A stretch of 13,154 nucleotides of DNA from contig NZ_CAMXYE010000041.1 of assembly GCF_947253055.1 (NCBI RefSeq), positions 1 to 13,154 of the forward strand, read 5' to 3'. Below, one piece after another: positions 7,735 through 13,125 of this stretch. The notes under the pieces were generated by a model that was given only the letters and a program-made list of their open reading frames with translations, did no database searches and was not told the DNA's origin. The DNA comes from an uncultured Arcanobacterium sp. Lineage in GTDB: Bacteria > Actinomycetota > Actinomycetes > Actinomycetales > Actinomycetaceae. Both the position numbers and the translations under genes were made by a program. How positions within the stretch are numbered: the first letter of the stretch is position 1; the number at the start of each line of letters is the position of its first letter.

Positions 7735-7755
7735 TTTATCTAGAAGTTTATCTAG
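7735..7755. repeat. Direct repeat TTTATCTAG, two copies 12 bp apart
   Basis: Perfect 9-bp copies at 7735-7743 and 7747-7755, inside the cysK leader between pairing segments C and D. In the RNA they also give a small CTAGA/TCTAG stem. It may be a tandem duplication or part of the leader fold. Confidence 0.6.
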
Positions 7756-7825
7756 GAGCCGCTTTGAGCTGTTAGGAGCTACTTTTAAGCTATTTACGAG
7801 CGCCAAGCATGCCAAAGGCACAAAA

Positions 7826-7891
7826 CTAGAGCCCAGCGCCCTTGCGACAGGTACAGCAGAAAAAGGAGGCAGAGAGAGCTATTAAATGCAT
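7826..7891 (-). CDS. Cysteine-rich leader peptide upstream of cysK
   Basis: A 21-residue ORF, ATG at 7891-7889 and TAG at 7828-7826. Its ribosome binding site AGGAGGAGG (7899-7907) lies seven bases upstream and is the strongest in the window. Residues 10-16 read FFCCTCR, so codons 12, 13 and 15 are Cys (TGC, TGT, TGT). It begins about 29 nt after the predicted transcription start and ends 173 nt before cysK. Polycysteine short ORFs act as cysteine-responsive attenuators of cysteine and sulfur genes in mycobacteria (established for that group). The match of a Cys run with the cysK-cysE operon suggests the same role here: scarce Cys-tRNA would stall ribosomes at codons 12-15 and change folding downstream. 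The ORF and its site are visible; the role is inferred. A chance ORF is unlikely with this site, but translation is unproven. Confidence 0.68.
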   Translation of the reverse strand: MHLIALSASFFCCTCRKGAGL

Positions 7892-7926
7892 ATTATTTCC
7901 TCCTCCTGCTCAGTAGTTAATACAGA

Positions 7927-7932
7927 ATTATA
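7927..7932 (-). promoter_or_regulatory. Promoter -10 for the cysK leader transcript
   Basis: Perfect TATAAT on the minus strand, giving a start near 7920 and a 29-nt spacer to the short Cys-rich ORF. The -35 region 17-18 bp upstream has no TTGACA match, so an activator may be needed. The hexamer lies inside an inverted repeat, AATTATA (7926-7932) and TATAATT (7941-7947). Confidence 0.6.
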
Positions 7933-7967
7933 GGCGCTTTTATAATTACATAGCTTCCTCGGCGGCA

Positions 7968-7990
7968 CAAATGTGGCAAATGTGGCAAAT
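7968..7990. repeat. Tandem repeat CAAATGTGG upstream of the cysK promoter
   Basis: Two perfect 9-bp copies plus CAAAT; on the minus strand ATTTGCCAC twice, followed by the related ATTTGTGCC. It covers about -48 to -70 from the predicted start, where activators commonly bind. A candidate operator; the protein is unknown. Confidence 0.55.
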
Positions 7991-8093
7991 CTTGCTAGCG
8001 GCACTACGCAATAAATTTTACTAGCACCTGCACACGCTGTGGGTGTAATGCTCTCAGCGGAGCAGAGTAGCGAATCTCAGTGGGGAAGAGTAG
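7991..8093. other. Gap between the cysK control region and yigZ
   Basis: The remainder of the 441-bp gene-free stretch. It holds a 6-bp inverted repeat, TGCTAG/CTAGCA, spaced 22 bp and without a T-run. I see no ORF with a ribosome binding site and no clear terminator for yigZ, which ends at 8094 reading toward cysK. Some read-through from yigZ into the cysK region is therefore possible. Confidence 0.4.
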
Positions 8094-8741
8094 CTAGGAA
8101 ATGACTCCGGCGGATACTTCTCTATAGGCCATTTTCTGGAATTTGACTTCTATTTCTGCGCCGCGCAGCTCCCCTAGATAGGCGGCAGCTTCGCTGCAAT
8201 CATCGGCGAGAAAAGTAATTACCACTTTTTCTGATTGATAATCGAGAGCAGTGATTTCATATTTACTGCGGCGCAATCCTGCTTCTATGCGCCCGGCTGC
8301 CTCTAGGGGTAGCGAAACTTCCAACTGCTGGAAAATTTGCTCTTTCCAGATTTGCGCTCCGTGGAGTGCCTGGGTTGGAGCCTCGGTATAAGCGCGCACC
8401 AACCCGCCGGTGCCGAGCAGAGTGCCACCGAAATACCGCACCACCACTATTGCAGTATCGGTGAGCCGGCGGGTATTTATCACCTCTAAAATTGGTTTCC
8501 CGGCGGTGCCGGAGGGTTCGCCGTCGTCAGAGGAATTAGTGATATCTTGCGCGCCGCGCATGGAAATACGGTAGGCGCTGCAGTGGTGGCGCGCATCGGG
8601 GAATTCTTGGCGCATCTCTGCTACGAAATCACGCGCAGCAGCTACGCTTTCTACGCGGCGCACTACGGCTATAAACCGCGACTTTTTCACGCTAATTTCG
8701 CTGCGCAATTCCACATCAGGGGTTAGACGATAAATCTCCAC
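8094..8741 (-). CDS. yigZ: YigZ/IMPACT (UPF0029) family protein
   Basis: A 215-residue conserved protein with the usual two parts. The N-terminal UPF0029/IMPACT domain carries KKSRFIA (19-25), RHHCSAY (51-57), SDDGEPSGTAGKP (71-83) and RYFGGTLLGTGGLVRAY (102-118). A DUF1949 ferredoxin-like domain follows at about 135-195. The bacterial role is uncertain; the eukaryotic homologue IMPACT inhibits the Gcn2 kinase, and no Gcn2 exists in bacteria. Length is normal. The start is uncertain: GTG at 8741 gives the expected N-terminus, but AGAAAG abuts it with no spacer, so it may be leaderless; the next in-frame start is a GTG at residue 10 with no site at all. The gene is divergent from rpmF. Confidence 0.9.
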   Translation of the reverse strand: MEIYRLTPDVELRSEISVKKSRFIAVVRRVESVAAARDFVAEMRQEFPDARHHCSAYRISMRGAQDITNSSDDGEPSGTAGKPILEVINTRRLTDTAIVVVRYFGGTLLGTGGLVRAYTEAPTQALHGAQIWKEQIFQQLEVSLPLEAAGRIEAGLRRSKYEITALDYQSEKVVITFLADDCSEAAAYLGELRGAEIEVKFQKMAYREVSAGVIS

Positions 8742-8817
8742 CTTTCTATTTTTACCGAAAACTCCGTGTTTCTCAGCACAAAGTGAAAACTGTTATGAGA
8801 AAAAGAGGTGCTATCTG

Positions 8818-8846
8818 TTAAAGTTATGCTCTGTACGAAAGATAAT
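8818..8846 (+). promoter_or_regulatory. rpmF promoter
   Basis: TTAAAG (8818-8823), 17-bp spacer, then GATAAT (8841-8846). The -10 matches at five of six bases; the -35 is weak. The predicted start near 8853 gives a 5' UTR of about 48 nt. Confidence 0.5.
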
Positions 8847-8855
8847 CGCCTAGAG

Positions 8856-8867
8856 AGCGATATCGCT
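8856..8867. repeat. 12-bp perfect palindrome AGCGATATCGCT at the rpmF start site
   Basis: Perfect palindrome just after the predicted rpmF transcription start. It could be an operator for a dimeric repressor or, in RNA, a tiny stem. No family is recognised. Confidence 0.45.
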
Positions 8868-8900
8868 TACTAAATAAGAGAAAGAGCAAGGAGCGGAATC

Positions 8901-9071
8901 ATGGCAGTTCCAAAACGTAAGATGTCACGCAGCAATACCCGCTCTCGTCGTTCCCAGTGGAAGGCCAAGCTTACCGAGTTGCAGCCGGTCCGTGCCATGG
9001 GTGGCAGCGAGGTGCGCATCCCACGTCGCCTAGCAAAGGCGGCGCAGAAAGGCCTGCTCGATTTAGATTAA
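8901..9071 (+). CDS. rpmF: 50S ribosomal protein L32, cysteine-free form
   Basis: A 56-residue L32 starting MAVPKRKMSRSNTRSRRSQW, the conserved L32 N-terminus, and ending in GLLDLD. It has no cysteine at all. Many L32 proteins carry two CXXC pairs that bind zinc; this is the zinc-independent form also found in mycobacteria. AAGGAG lies seven bases before the ATG. It is too short for many ORF finders but unambiguous. It has its own promoter and terminator, so it is probably monocistronic. In some actinobacteria zinc-free ribosomal proteins are paralogues induced by zinc starvation through Zur; whether a zinc-binding copy exists elsewhere in this genome cannot be seen here. Confidence 0.96.
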   Translation: MAVPKRKMSRSNTRSRRSQWKAKLTELQPVRAMGGSEVRIPRRLAKAAQKGLLDLD

Positions 9072-9092
9072 AATCAGCAGCTAAAAATTTTC

Positions 9093-9133
9093 AGAGTGGC
9101 TCCGCCGAATAGGTGGGACCACTCTTTATTTTT
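9093..9133 (+). terminator. Intrinsic terminator after rpmF
   Basis: AGAGTGG (9093-9099) pairs with CCACTCT (9119-9125), with further inner pairs, followed by TTATTTTT. It lies 21 bp after the rpmF stop and before the putP ribosome binding site, so it separates the two genes. Confidence 0.82.
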
Positions 9134-9159
9134 ATAAGGAAACGGGAAAGGATCTCGAA

Positions 9160-10707
9160 ATGACACAAGCAACCGGGCAAGCAATAGCCATGATCATTTA
9201 TTTCGTAATGATGGTACTAATTGGCTTGTGGGCCTACACTCGCACTAAGGATTTAGATGACTATATGATTGGTGGGCGCGGCTTGAATCCATTAGTGGCG
9301 GCGCTCTCGGCGGCAGCTTCGGATATGTCGGGGTGGCTGCTCATGGGATTGCCAGGTGCGCTCTACGTTTCAGGAATCATCGAGGGCTGGATCGCAGTAG
9401 GTTTGACCATTGGTTCGTGGCTAAATTGGAAAATCGTAGCTCCGCGGCTGCGCTCTTACAGTGAAATAGCGAAGAATTCTATTACGGTGCCCTCTTTTCT
9501 GGGAAATCGGCTGCACGATCCCACGCATGCGGTGCGTATTGCCGCCGGACTCATCATTTTCATTTTCTTCACCTTTTATGTATCTTCCGGAATGGTAGCC
9601 GGCGGCACTTTCTTTGAGACGGCTTTTGGTCTCGATTACCACCTCGGTATGACTATCGTGGCGAGCGTAGTAATTCTTTATACGCTCGTGGGAGGATTCT
9701 TAGCGGTATCGTGGACGGATATGGTGCAAGGCTTGATGATGGTAGCGGCTTTAGTAGCAGTTCCCATAGCCGGAATCTTCGCCGTAGGGGGGCTAGGAAA
9801 ACTGGCAGCTGGCGTCAACGCCGTGAATCCGGGATTCCTCTCTCCGGTAGGAGGATCGCTAAGTCTTGCCACTTTCATAAGTATTATTTCTGCTCTCGCC
9901 TGGGGGTTAGGATACTTTGGGCAGCCGCACATCATTGTGCGTTTTATGGCTTTGCGCAGCCCTCGAGAAGCTAAACAAGCGCGGCGAATTGGGCTGGGCT
10001 GGATGATTTTTTCGGTATGTGGTGCCGGCGGCACTGCGCTAGTGGGTATCGCCATGAACTACTACGGTCTCATATCGGTCGGCTCGGAGCAGCGCGAATC
10101 TATATTTATTGTTTCTGGGCAGCGGCTATTTCCGGTATTCATTGCCGGCTTCATGCTCGCAGCTATTCTGGCGGCGATTATGTCTACCATCTCTTCGCAA
10201 CTGCTCGTCACTTCCTCTGCCGTAGTAGAAGATATTCTCAACGCCAAAGGGGAGCGCAACGCGGCAGCCAGTATAAATTGGGGGCGGACGGCCGTGCTGC
10301 TCTGTGCCCTACTAGCTGCGGTATTCGCTTGGTTCCGCACCGATTCTATTTTGAATCTAGTGGCTTTTGCTTGGGCAGGCTTCGGGGCGACTTTCGGCCC
10401 CATGGTATTGCTGGCGCTCTATTGGCGTAAACTCACCTGGCAGGGCACACTCTGTGGAATGCTCACCGGGGCAGTGACGGTAGGAATCTGGGGTACCTAT
10501 AAGTGGTTTGGGCTCTACGAAATTTTGCCGGGATTTTTATTAGCCTTGCTGGTGGCGTACCTAGTTTCTCGTCTTACCCATCAAGTGAACGGCGAAATAG
10601 AAGCGGAGTTTACGAAAGCGCTACAGCTCAGTACTGCTAATGCCCAGGAGATGGCCGCTCAGAGTACTCTCGCGAGTGCCGCGCCGAATGAGAGGCAAAA
10701 TAGCTGA
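9160..10707 (+). CDS. putP: Sodium/proline symporter
   Basis: A 515-residue SSS-family transporter importing proline with sodium; about 12-13 membrane helices can be read along the sequence. It aligns by eye with E. coli PutP throughout: DDYMIGGR (33-40), LSAAASDMSGWLLMGLPGALY (sodium-site D55 and S57 at the same numbers as E. coli), GGFLAVSWTDMVQ (178-190), WGLGYFGQPHI (248-258), LAAIMSTISSQLL (S342 and T343, equivalent to sodium ligands S340 and T341), and WAGFGATFGP followed by GLYEILPGF near the end. A hydrophilic C-terminal tail of about 45 residues is extra. The ATG at 9160 has AAAGGA nine bases upstream. No put catabolic gene is adjacent, so the use (nutrient or osmoprotectant uptake) is open. 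Confidence 0.95.
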   Translation: MTQATGQAIAMIIYFVMMVLIGLWAYTRTKDLDDYMIGGRGLNPLVAALSAAASDMSGWLLMGLPGALYVSGIIEGWIAVGLTIGSWLNWKIVAPRLRSYSEIAKNSITVPSFLGNRLHDPTHAVRIAAGLIIFIFFTFYVSSGMVAGGTFFETAFGLDYHLGMTIVASVVILYTLVGGFLAVSWTDMVQGLMMVAALVAVPIAGIFAVGGLGKLAAGVNAVNPGFLSPVGGSLSLATFISIISALAWGLGYFGQPHIIVRFMALRSPREAKQARRIGLGWMIFSVCGAGGTALVGIAMNYYGLISVGSEQRESIFIVSGQRLFPVFIAGFMLAAILAAIMSTISSQLLVTSSAVVEDILNAKGERNAAASINWGRTAVLLCALLAAVFAWFRTDSILNLVAFAWAGFGATFGPMVLLALYWRKLTWQGTLCGMLTGAVTVGIWGTYKWFGLYEILPGFLLALLVAYLVSRLTHQVNGEIEAEFTKALQLSTANAQEMAAQSTLASAAPNERQNS

Positions 10708-10719
10708 CAAAAAACTGAG

Positions 10720-10767
10720 GGGGTAGGCAGTGCAAATCCACGAGCGTGAATTTGCACTGCCTACCCC
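10720..10767 (-). terminator. Strong terminator hairpin between convergent putP and FMN reductase genes
   Basis: A perfect 18-bp stem: GGGGTAGGCAGTGCAAAT (10720-10737) and its complement (10750-10767), with a 12-nt loop. On the minus strand it is followed by CTCAGTTTTTTG, a good U-tract for the reductase gene ending at 10804. On the plus strand there is no T-run, but the stem may still stop putP transcripts or protect their 3' ends. Confidence 0.82.
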
Positions 10768-10803
10768 AGTTAATTGCTGTAGCTAATGCCGCGCTTTACG
10801 TAA

Positions 10804-11367
10804 CTATTTATTCTCTACAATCGCTACGAAACGATCGATATAGTCTTGCACGAAGGCGCGCGTCTTTTCGTTATTGAATTTACCTTGCTCATCTAGTAAT
10901 TCCGGAGATTTTCCTAGGAACACTTCAGGCTGCCCCGGGAGCACCATATTGAAATAACTGAGTGCGAGCCGTAAATTCTTCTGTGCGCTATAGCCGCCCA
11001 TCTTCCCTACGGAATGGCTAATAATTCCGGCCGGCAGATCTTTCCAAGCCACATCAGCATTCGGCTTCGATCCGATATCTACTGCATTCTTTAGGCAGGC
11101 AGGTATGCAGCGGTTATTCTCCGGAGTTACGAAGAGTACCCCATCTACGCTCTTAATTTTTTCCCGGAATTCGGTATATACCTCTGGCAGTGGCTTTTCC
11201 GCTACTTGCGGATCGTCGTAATCGAAATCGTAAAGCGGCAAATCGCGAATCTCCACTATCTCTGCTTCGTAATCAGCGGGAAACATCTCTAGAGTTTGCA
11301 AAGCAATTTTTCGGGCATAGGAGCCACCTCGCAAACTTCCCACTAGTACGGCAATTTTCTTCGCCAT
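10804..11367 (-). CDS. NAD(P)H-dependent FMN reductase-like flavoprotein
   Basis: A 187-residue flavodoxin-like protein of the NADPH-dependent FMN reductase family (PF03358 type), probably a cytosolic quinone, azo-dye or flavin reductase. The phosphate-binding loop is GSLRGGSYARKIA (10-22) and the second FMN loop is TPENNRCIPACLKNAVD (81-97). The usual family form of the latter is TPEYN followed by S-x-P-G-x-LKNA, so Y, S and G are changed to N, C and A. SVGKMGG (119-125) is the third typical loop. GAAAGGAAA precedes the ATG, and TATACT at 11399-11404 is a likely -10. It stands alone between two terminators. Family certain, substrate unknown. Confidence 0.88.
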   Translation of the reverse strand: MAKKIAVLVGSLRGGSYARKIALQTLEMFPADYEAEIVEIRDLPLYDFDYDDPQVAEKPLPEVYTEFREKIKSVDGVLFVTPENNRCIPACLKNAVDIGSKPNADVAWKDLPAGIISHSVGKMGGYSAQKNLRLALSYFNMVLPGQPEVFLGKSPELLDEQGKFNNEKTRAFVQDYIDRFVAIVENK

Positions 11368-11398
11368 ATTTCTTTTTCCTTTCTTTCGTATTTATTTA

Positions 11399-11404
11399 AG
11401 TATA
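11399..11404 (-). promoter_or_regulatory. Likely -10 for the FMN reductase gene
   Basis: TATACT on the minus strand, five of six matches, 31 bp before the ATG. The -35 position falls within the upstream terminator stem and has no good hexamer. Confidence 0.45.
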
Positions 11405-11415
11405 GCGGGCAGAAA

Positions 11416-11448
11416 AGCGGGGTGCAGACTAAAAATCTGCACCCCGCT
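11416..11448 (-). terminator. Intrinsic terminator after the endonuclease-fold gene
   Basis: A perfect 13-bp stem, AGCGGGGTGCAGA (11416-11428) and its complement (11436-11448), 7-nt loop. On the minus strand TTTTCTG follows. It lies 21 bp after the stop at 11470 and insulates the FMN reductase gene. Confidence 0.82.
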
Positions 11449-11469
11449 CCTAATAATTCAGCTTTTATG

Positions 11470-12585
11470 CTACTTAAGTAGCTGCATCACAAGATGTACC
11501 GGATTGTGGTCGGTAGATTTGAATCCTTTATCTAAAGTCTCCACTTTCTTGACCTTTATATTATCCGATACGAGGAAGCCGTCTATTACATAGTACTGAT
11601 GAGTTTCTTTATCAGAATTTACATACGGCTTATCGAGCGAGCGGCAGGTGGGGCGAGAATAATCGGTAAGTACCTGCAGATTCTTGGCGTCAGCCGGAAT
11701 TTCTAATTTACCAGGTACCCAGAGATCTTTATTGACGGGGAATTTACCGTTGCCTTCGGGGAAAAGCTGGTTGAAATCTCCCCCGGCAATCACGTAGTTA
11801 CCTTTGGCAGTTTCATCTGCAAAAATCTGCATGAGTTCCCGAGTCTGAGCGGCTTTTCCAGCGCCGTCGTCATAGGCCTCTAAATGTAGATTGATTGCCA
11901 CTAATTCTTTATCGCTGCCGGCGATAGGAATCCGGTTTATGAGTAGCGCGCGCTTCAAATTGAAAATCCGCTCCGGCCACTTGAAAGGAATCGGAAGCTG
12001 TACGCGGGTAGCATCTTCCACCTTGTAGTTCGAAAGGGTGAGCAGCCCCGAATGTACTCTGCCAATCGGTGGCTTCGGATAAGGCAGATACTTCACCTTA
12101 AAGTTGGGGGCAAAGCTCGAAGTAGCTTGCGGATTATCGGCTGCTAATTTCGCCGTCTCATCTATACCGTAGCTGCGCTTCGAATCGACATCTACCTCTT
12201 GGAAGAAAGCTAAATCCGGAGCTACTTTTTTCACTTCGGCGCTGATATCCGCGATATTCTGCTCCACTCTTTCTTTCGAAGCAGTTTGCACCATCTTGCC
12301 GCCGTCCATAAAGAAATCGGCGTTATCTCCGAGCGCTCCATAGCCGAGATTCCAAGTGAGCACACTTAGCTCGCCACTAGCGGGAAGCTCTTTTTCCGCA
12401 TGTGCATTAAGAGCCACCGGTTCGATATGCGCGGGCTTGTATTCAGTGGTAATAAAATAAGCTGCTACTCCAATAATGAGTGCTAGCAAGGCAGCCAGCA
12501 GCAGCCCGAGATATTTAAATATTCGCCGCAGCAGATGTGGGCGCGCTTTAACGCCGGCATCTTTTTCTAGACTATGGGCGGGCAC
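11470..12585 (-). CDS. Membrane-anchored endonuclease/exonuclease/phosphatase-family protein
   Basis: A 371-residue protein with a basic N-terminus, one membrane segment (about residues 24-45) and an extracytoplasmic catalytic domain of the DNase I / exonuclease III / sphingomyelinase fold. Family motifs run in order: LTWNLGYG (76-83), FFQEVD (127-132, metal-binding E130), HSGLL (178-182), INLHLEAYD (231-239, catalytic H234), GGDFN (268-272, D270 and N272), DGFLVS (335-340) and STDHNPV (357-363, D359 and H360). All catalytic residues are present. Substrate could be nucleic acid, a phosphorylated lipid or another phosphodiester; the sequence does not decide. The start is a GTG at 12585 with GGAG seven bases upstream. 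It reads away from the DUF2804 gene and ends in its own terminator. Confidence 0.87.
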   Translation of the reverse strand: MPAHSLEKDAGVKARPHLLRRIFKYLGLLLAALLALIIGVAAYFITTEYKPAHIEPVALNAHAEKELPASGELSVLTWNLGYGALGDNADFFMDGGKMVQTASKERVEQNIADISAEVKKVAPDLAFFQEVDVDSKRSYGIDETAKLAADNPQATSSFAPNFKVKYLPYPKPPIGRVHSGLLTLSNYKVEDATRVQLPIPFKWPERIFNLKRALLINRIPIAGSDKELVAINLHLEAYDDGAGKAAQTRELMQIFADETAKGNYVIAGGDFNQLFPEGNGKFPVNKDLWVPGKLEIPADAKNLQVLTDYSRPTCRSLDKPYVNSDKETHQYYVIDGFLVSDNIKVKKVETLDKGFKSTDHNPVHLVMQLLK

Positions 12586-12724
12586 GATATTGCTCCATTC
12601 TTTCGATTATTTTTATTTCTTTTTGTATATTTGTGAAAAAATAAGGTGAACTTTTCGTTTCTTTAGACTCAGATACGGATTCGTTCTTCGCTGGTTTTTA
12701 TCGCTACCAGTGAGCGACGTTTTA
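12586..12724. other. Intergenic region with promoter-like A/T-rich DNA and a small 3'-end duplication
   Basis: On the minus strand GTTCAC, 16 bp, then TATACA (about 12631-12658) could drive the GTG-started gene at 12585. Toward the DUF2804 stop there is a weak CTGGT/ACCAG hairpin (12691-12710) without a T-run, and a degenerate copy of the gene end. Confidence 0.4.
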
Positions 12725-12741
12725 TTACCAGTGGGCGATGT
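12705..12741. repeat. Imperfect direct repeat duplicating the DUF2804 gene end
   Basis: TACCAGTGAGCGACGT at 12705-12720 and TACCAGTGGGCGATGT at 12726-12741, 14 of 16 identical and 21 bp apart; TTTTAT precedes both with a 3-bp indel. The second copy encodes the last residues and stop (IAHW-stop). The first keeps a VAHW-stop reading just beyond it, suggesting a small tandem duplication. Confidence 0.55.
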
Positions 12742-13125
12742 GGTTCTCGGCCATTCCGGGAATTCCTTGCACTTCCTCTCCGAGGAGCATGCCGGAATAG
12801 CTCCCTAAAGGGGCGCGATAGTAGCTGCTGAGAGCGCTAATTCCGACGTCGCCGGCGCGCATTCCTTCTGGGGTGAAAGTTAAATCCACCGCGCCATCGT
12901 CAGTATGAATATGCCACGGGCGCAGCGGGTTATCGCTATCGAAATCAAAACTGGTATGCCCTACGTAGAAGAGCTCGCCATCTTTCCAGATGCCGTTTTC
13001 GCTGTACTCGTAGTCGTTGTGGCCAGCCACTAAGTTTATTCCCCATACGGGGCCGGTGCCGTTGGCACTTCGCCCGGCTGCGCTGGCCCAGCGCCACCGC
13101 GTTTCCCGCCCGAGCAGGCCGTGAG
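12725..13125 (-). CDS. DUF2804 family protein, C-terminal fragment
   Basis: The minus strand is open from the adapter junction at 13125 to TAA at 12727-12725, about 132 residues. It begins HGLLGRETRWRWASAAGR, continues WGINLVAGHNDYEYSENG and IWKDGELFYVGHTSFDFD, then VDLTFTPEGMRAGDV, and ends in a GEEV motif and HIAHW. This order (R-T-W-x-WA, GxNLVAG, N-x-x-W-x-DG, DLTFTPEG, then a closing EDH or ENH and a terminal W) is what I recognise as the C-terminal half of DUF2804, whose members are about 330 residues; function unknown. The internal GTG at 13030 is not the start, because the matching frame continues upstream. The 5' part is lost because the contig ends here, not because the gene is broken. 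Confidence 0.82.

Larger units (their letters stand above)
7653..7920 (-). promoter_or_regulatory. cysK-cysE 5' leader, candidate cysteine attenuator
   Basis: Predicted transcribed leader from about 7920 to the cysK start. It holds the Cys-rich short ORF, then about 170 nt of untranslated RNA. Three segments on the minus strand compete. C (AAGCGGCTC, 7756-7764) pairs perfectly over 9 bp with D (GAGCCGCTT, 7689-7697). D also overlaps AAATTGAG (7695-7702), which pairs perfectly over 8 bp with E (CTCAATTT, 7670-7677), just ahead of the cysK ribosome binding site. The two pairings share three bases and exclude each other. Smaller stems (ATAGA/TCTAT, CTAGA/TCTAG) lie in the C-D loop. I see no clear GC stem plus T-run before cysK, so control is more likely at translation or by Rho than by an intrinsic terminator. 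Regulation is inferred. Confidence 0.5.

Noticed and set aside
7653..7920. SAM, cobalamin or T-box riboswitch in the cysK leader
   Set aside because: I found no conserved T-box TGGNACC sequence, S-box core or B12 box; the Cys-rich ORF explains the leader better.
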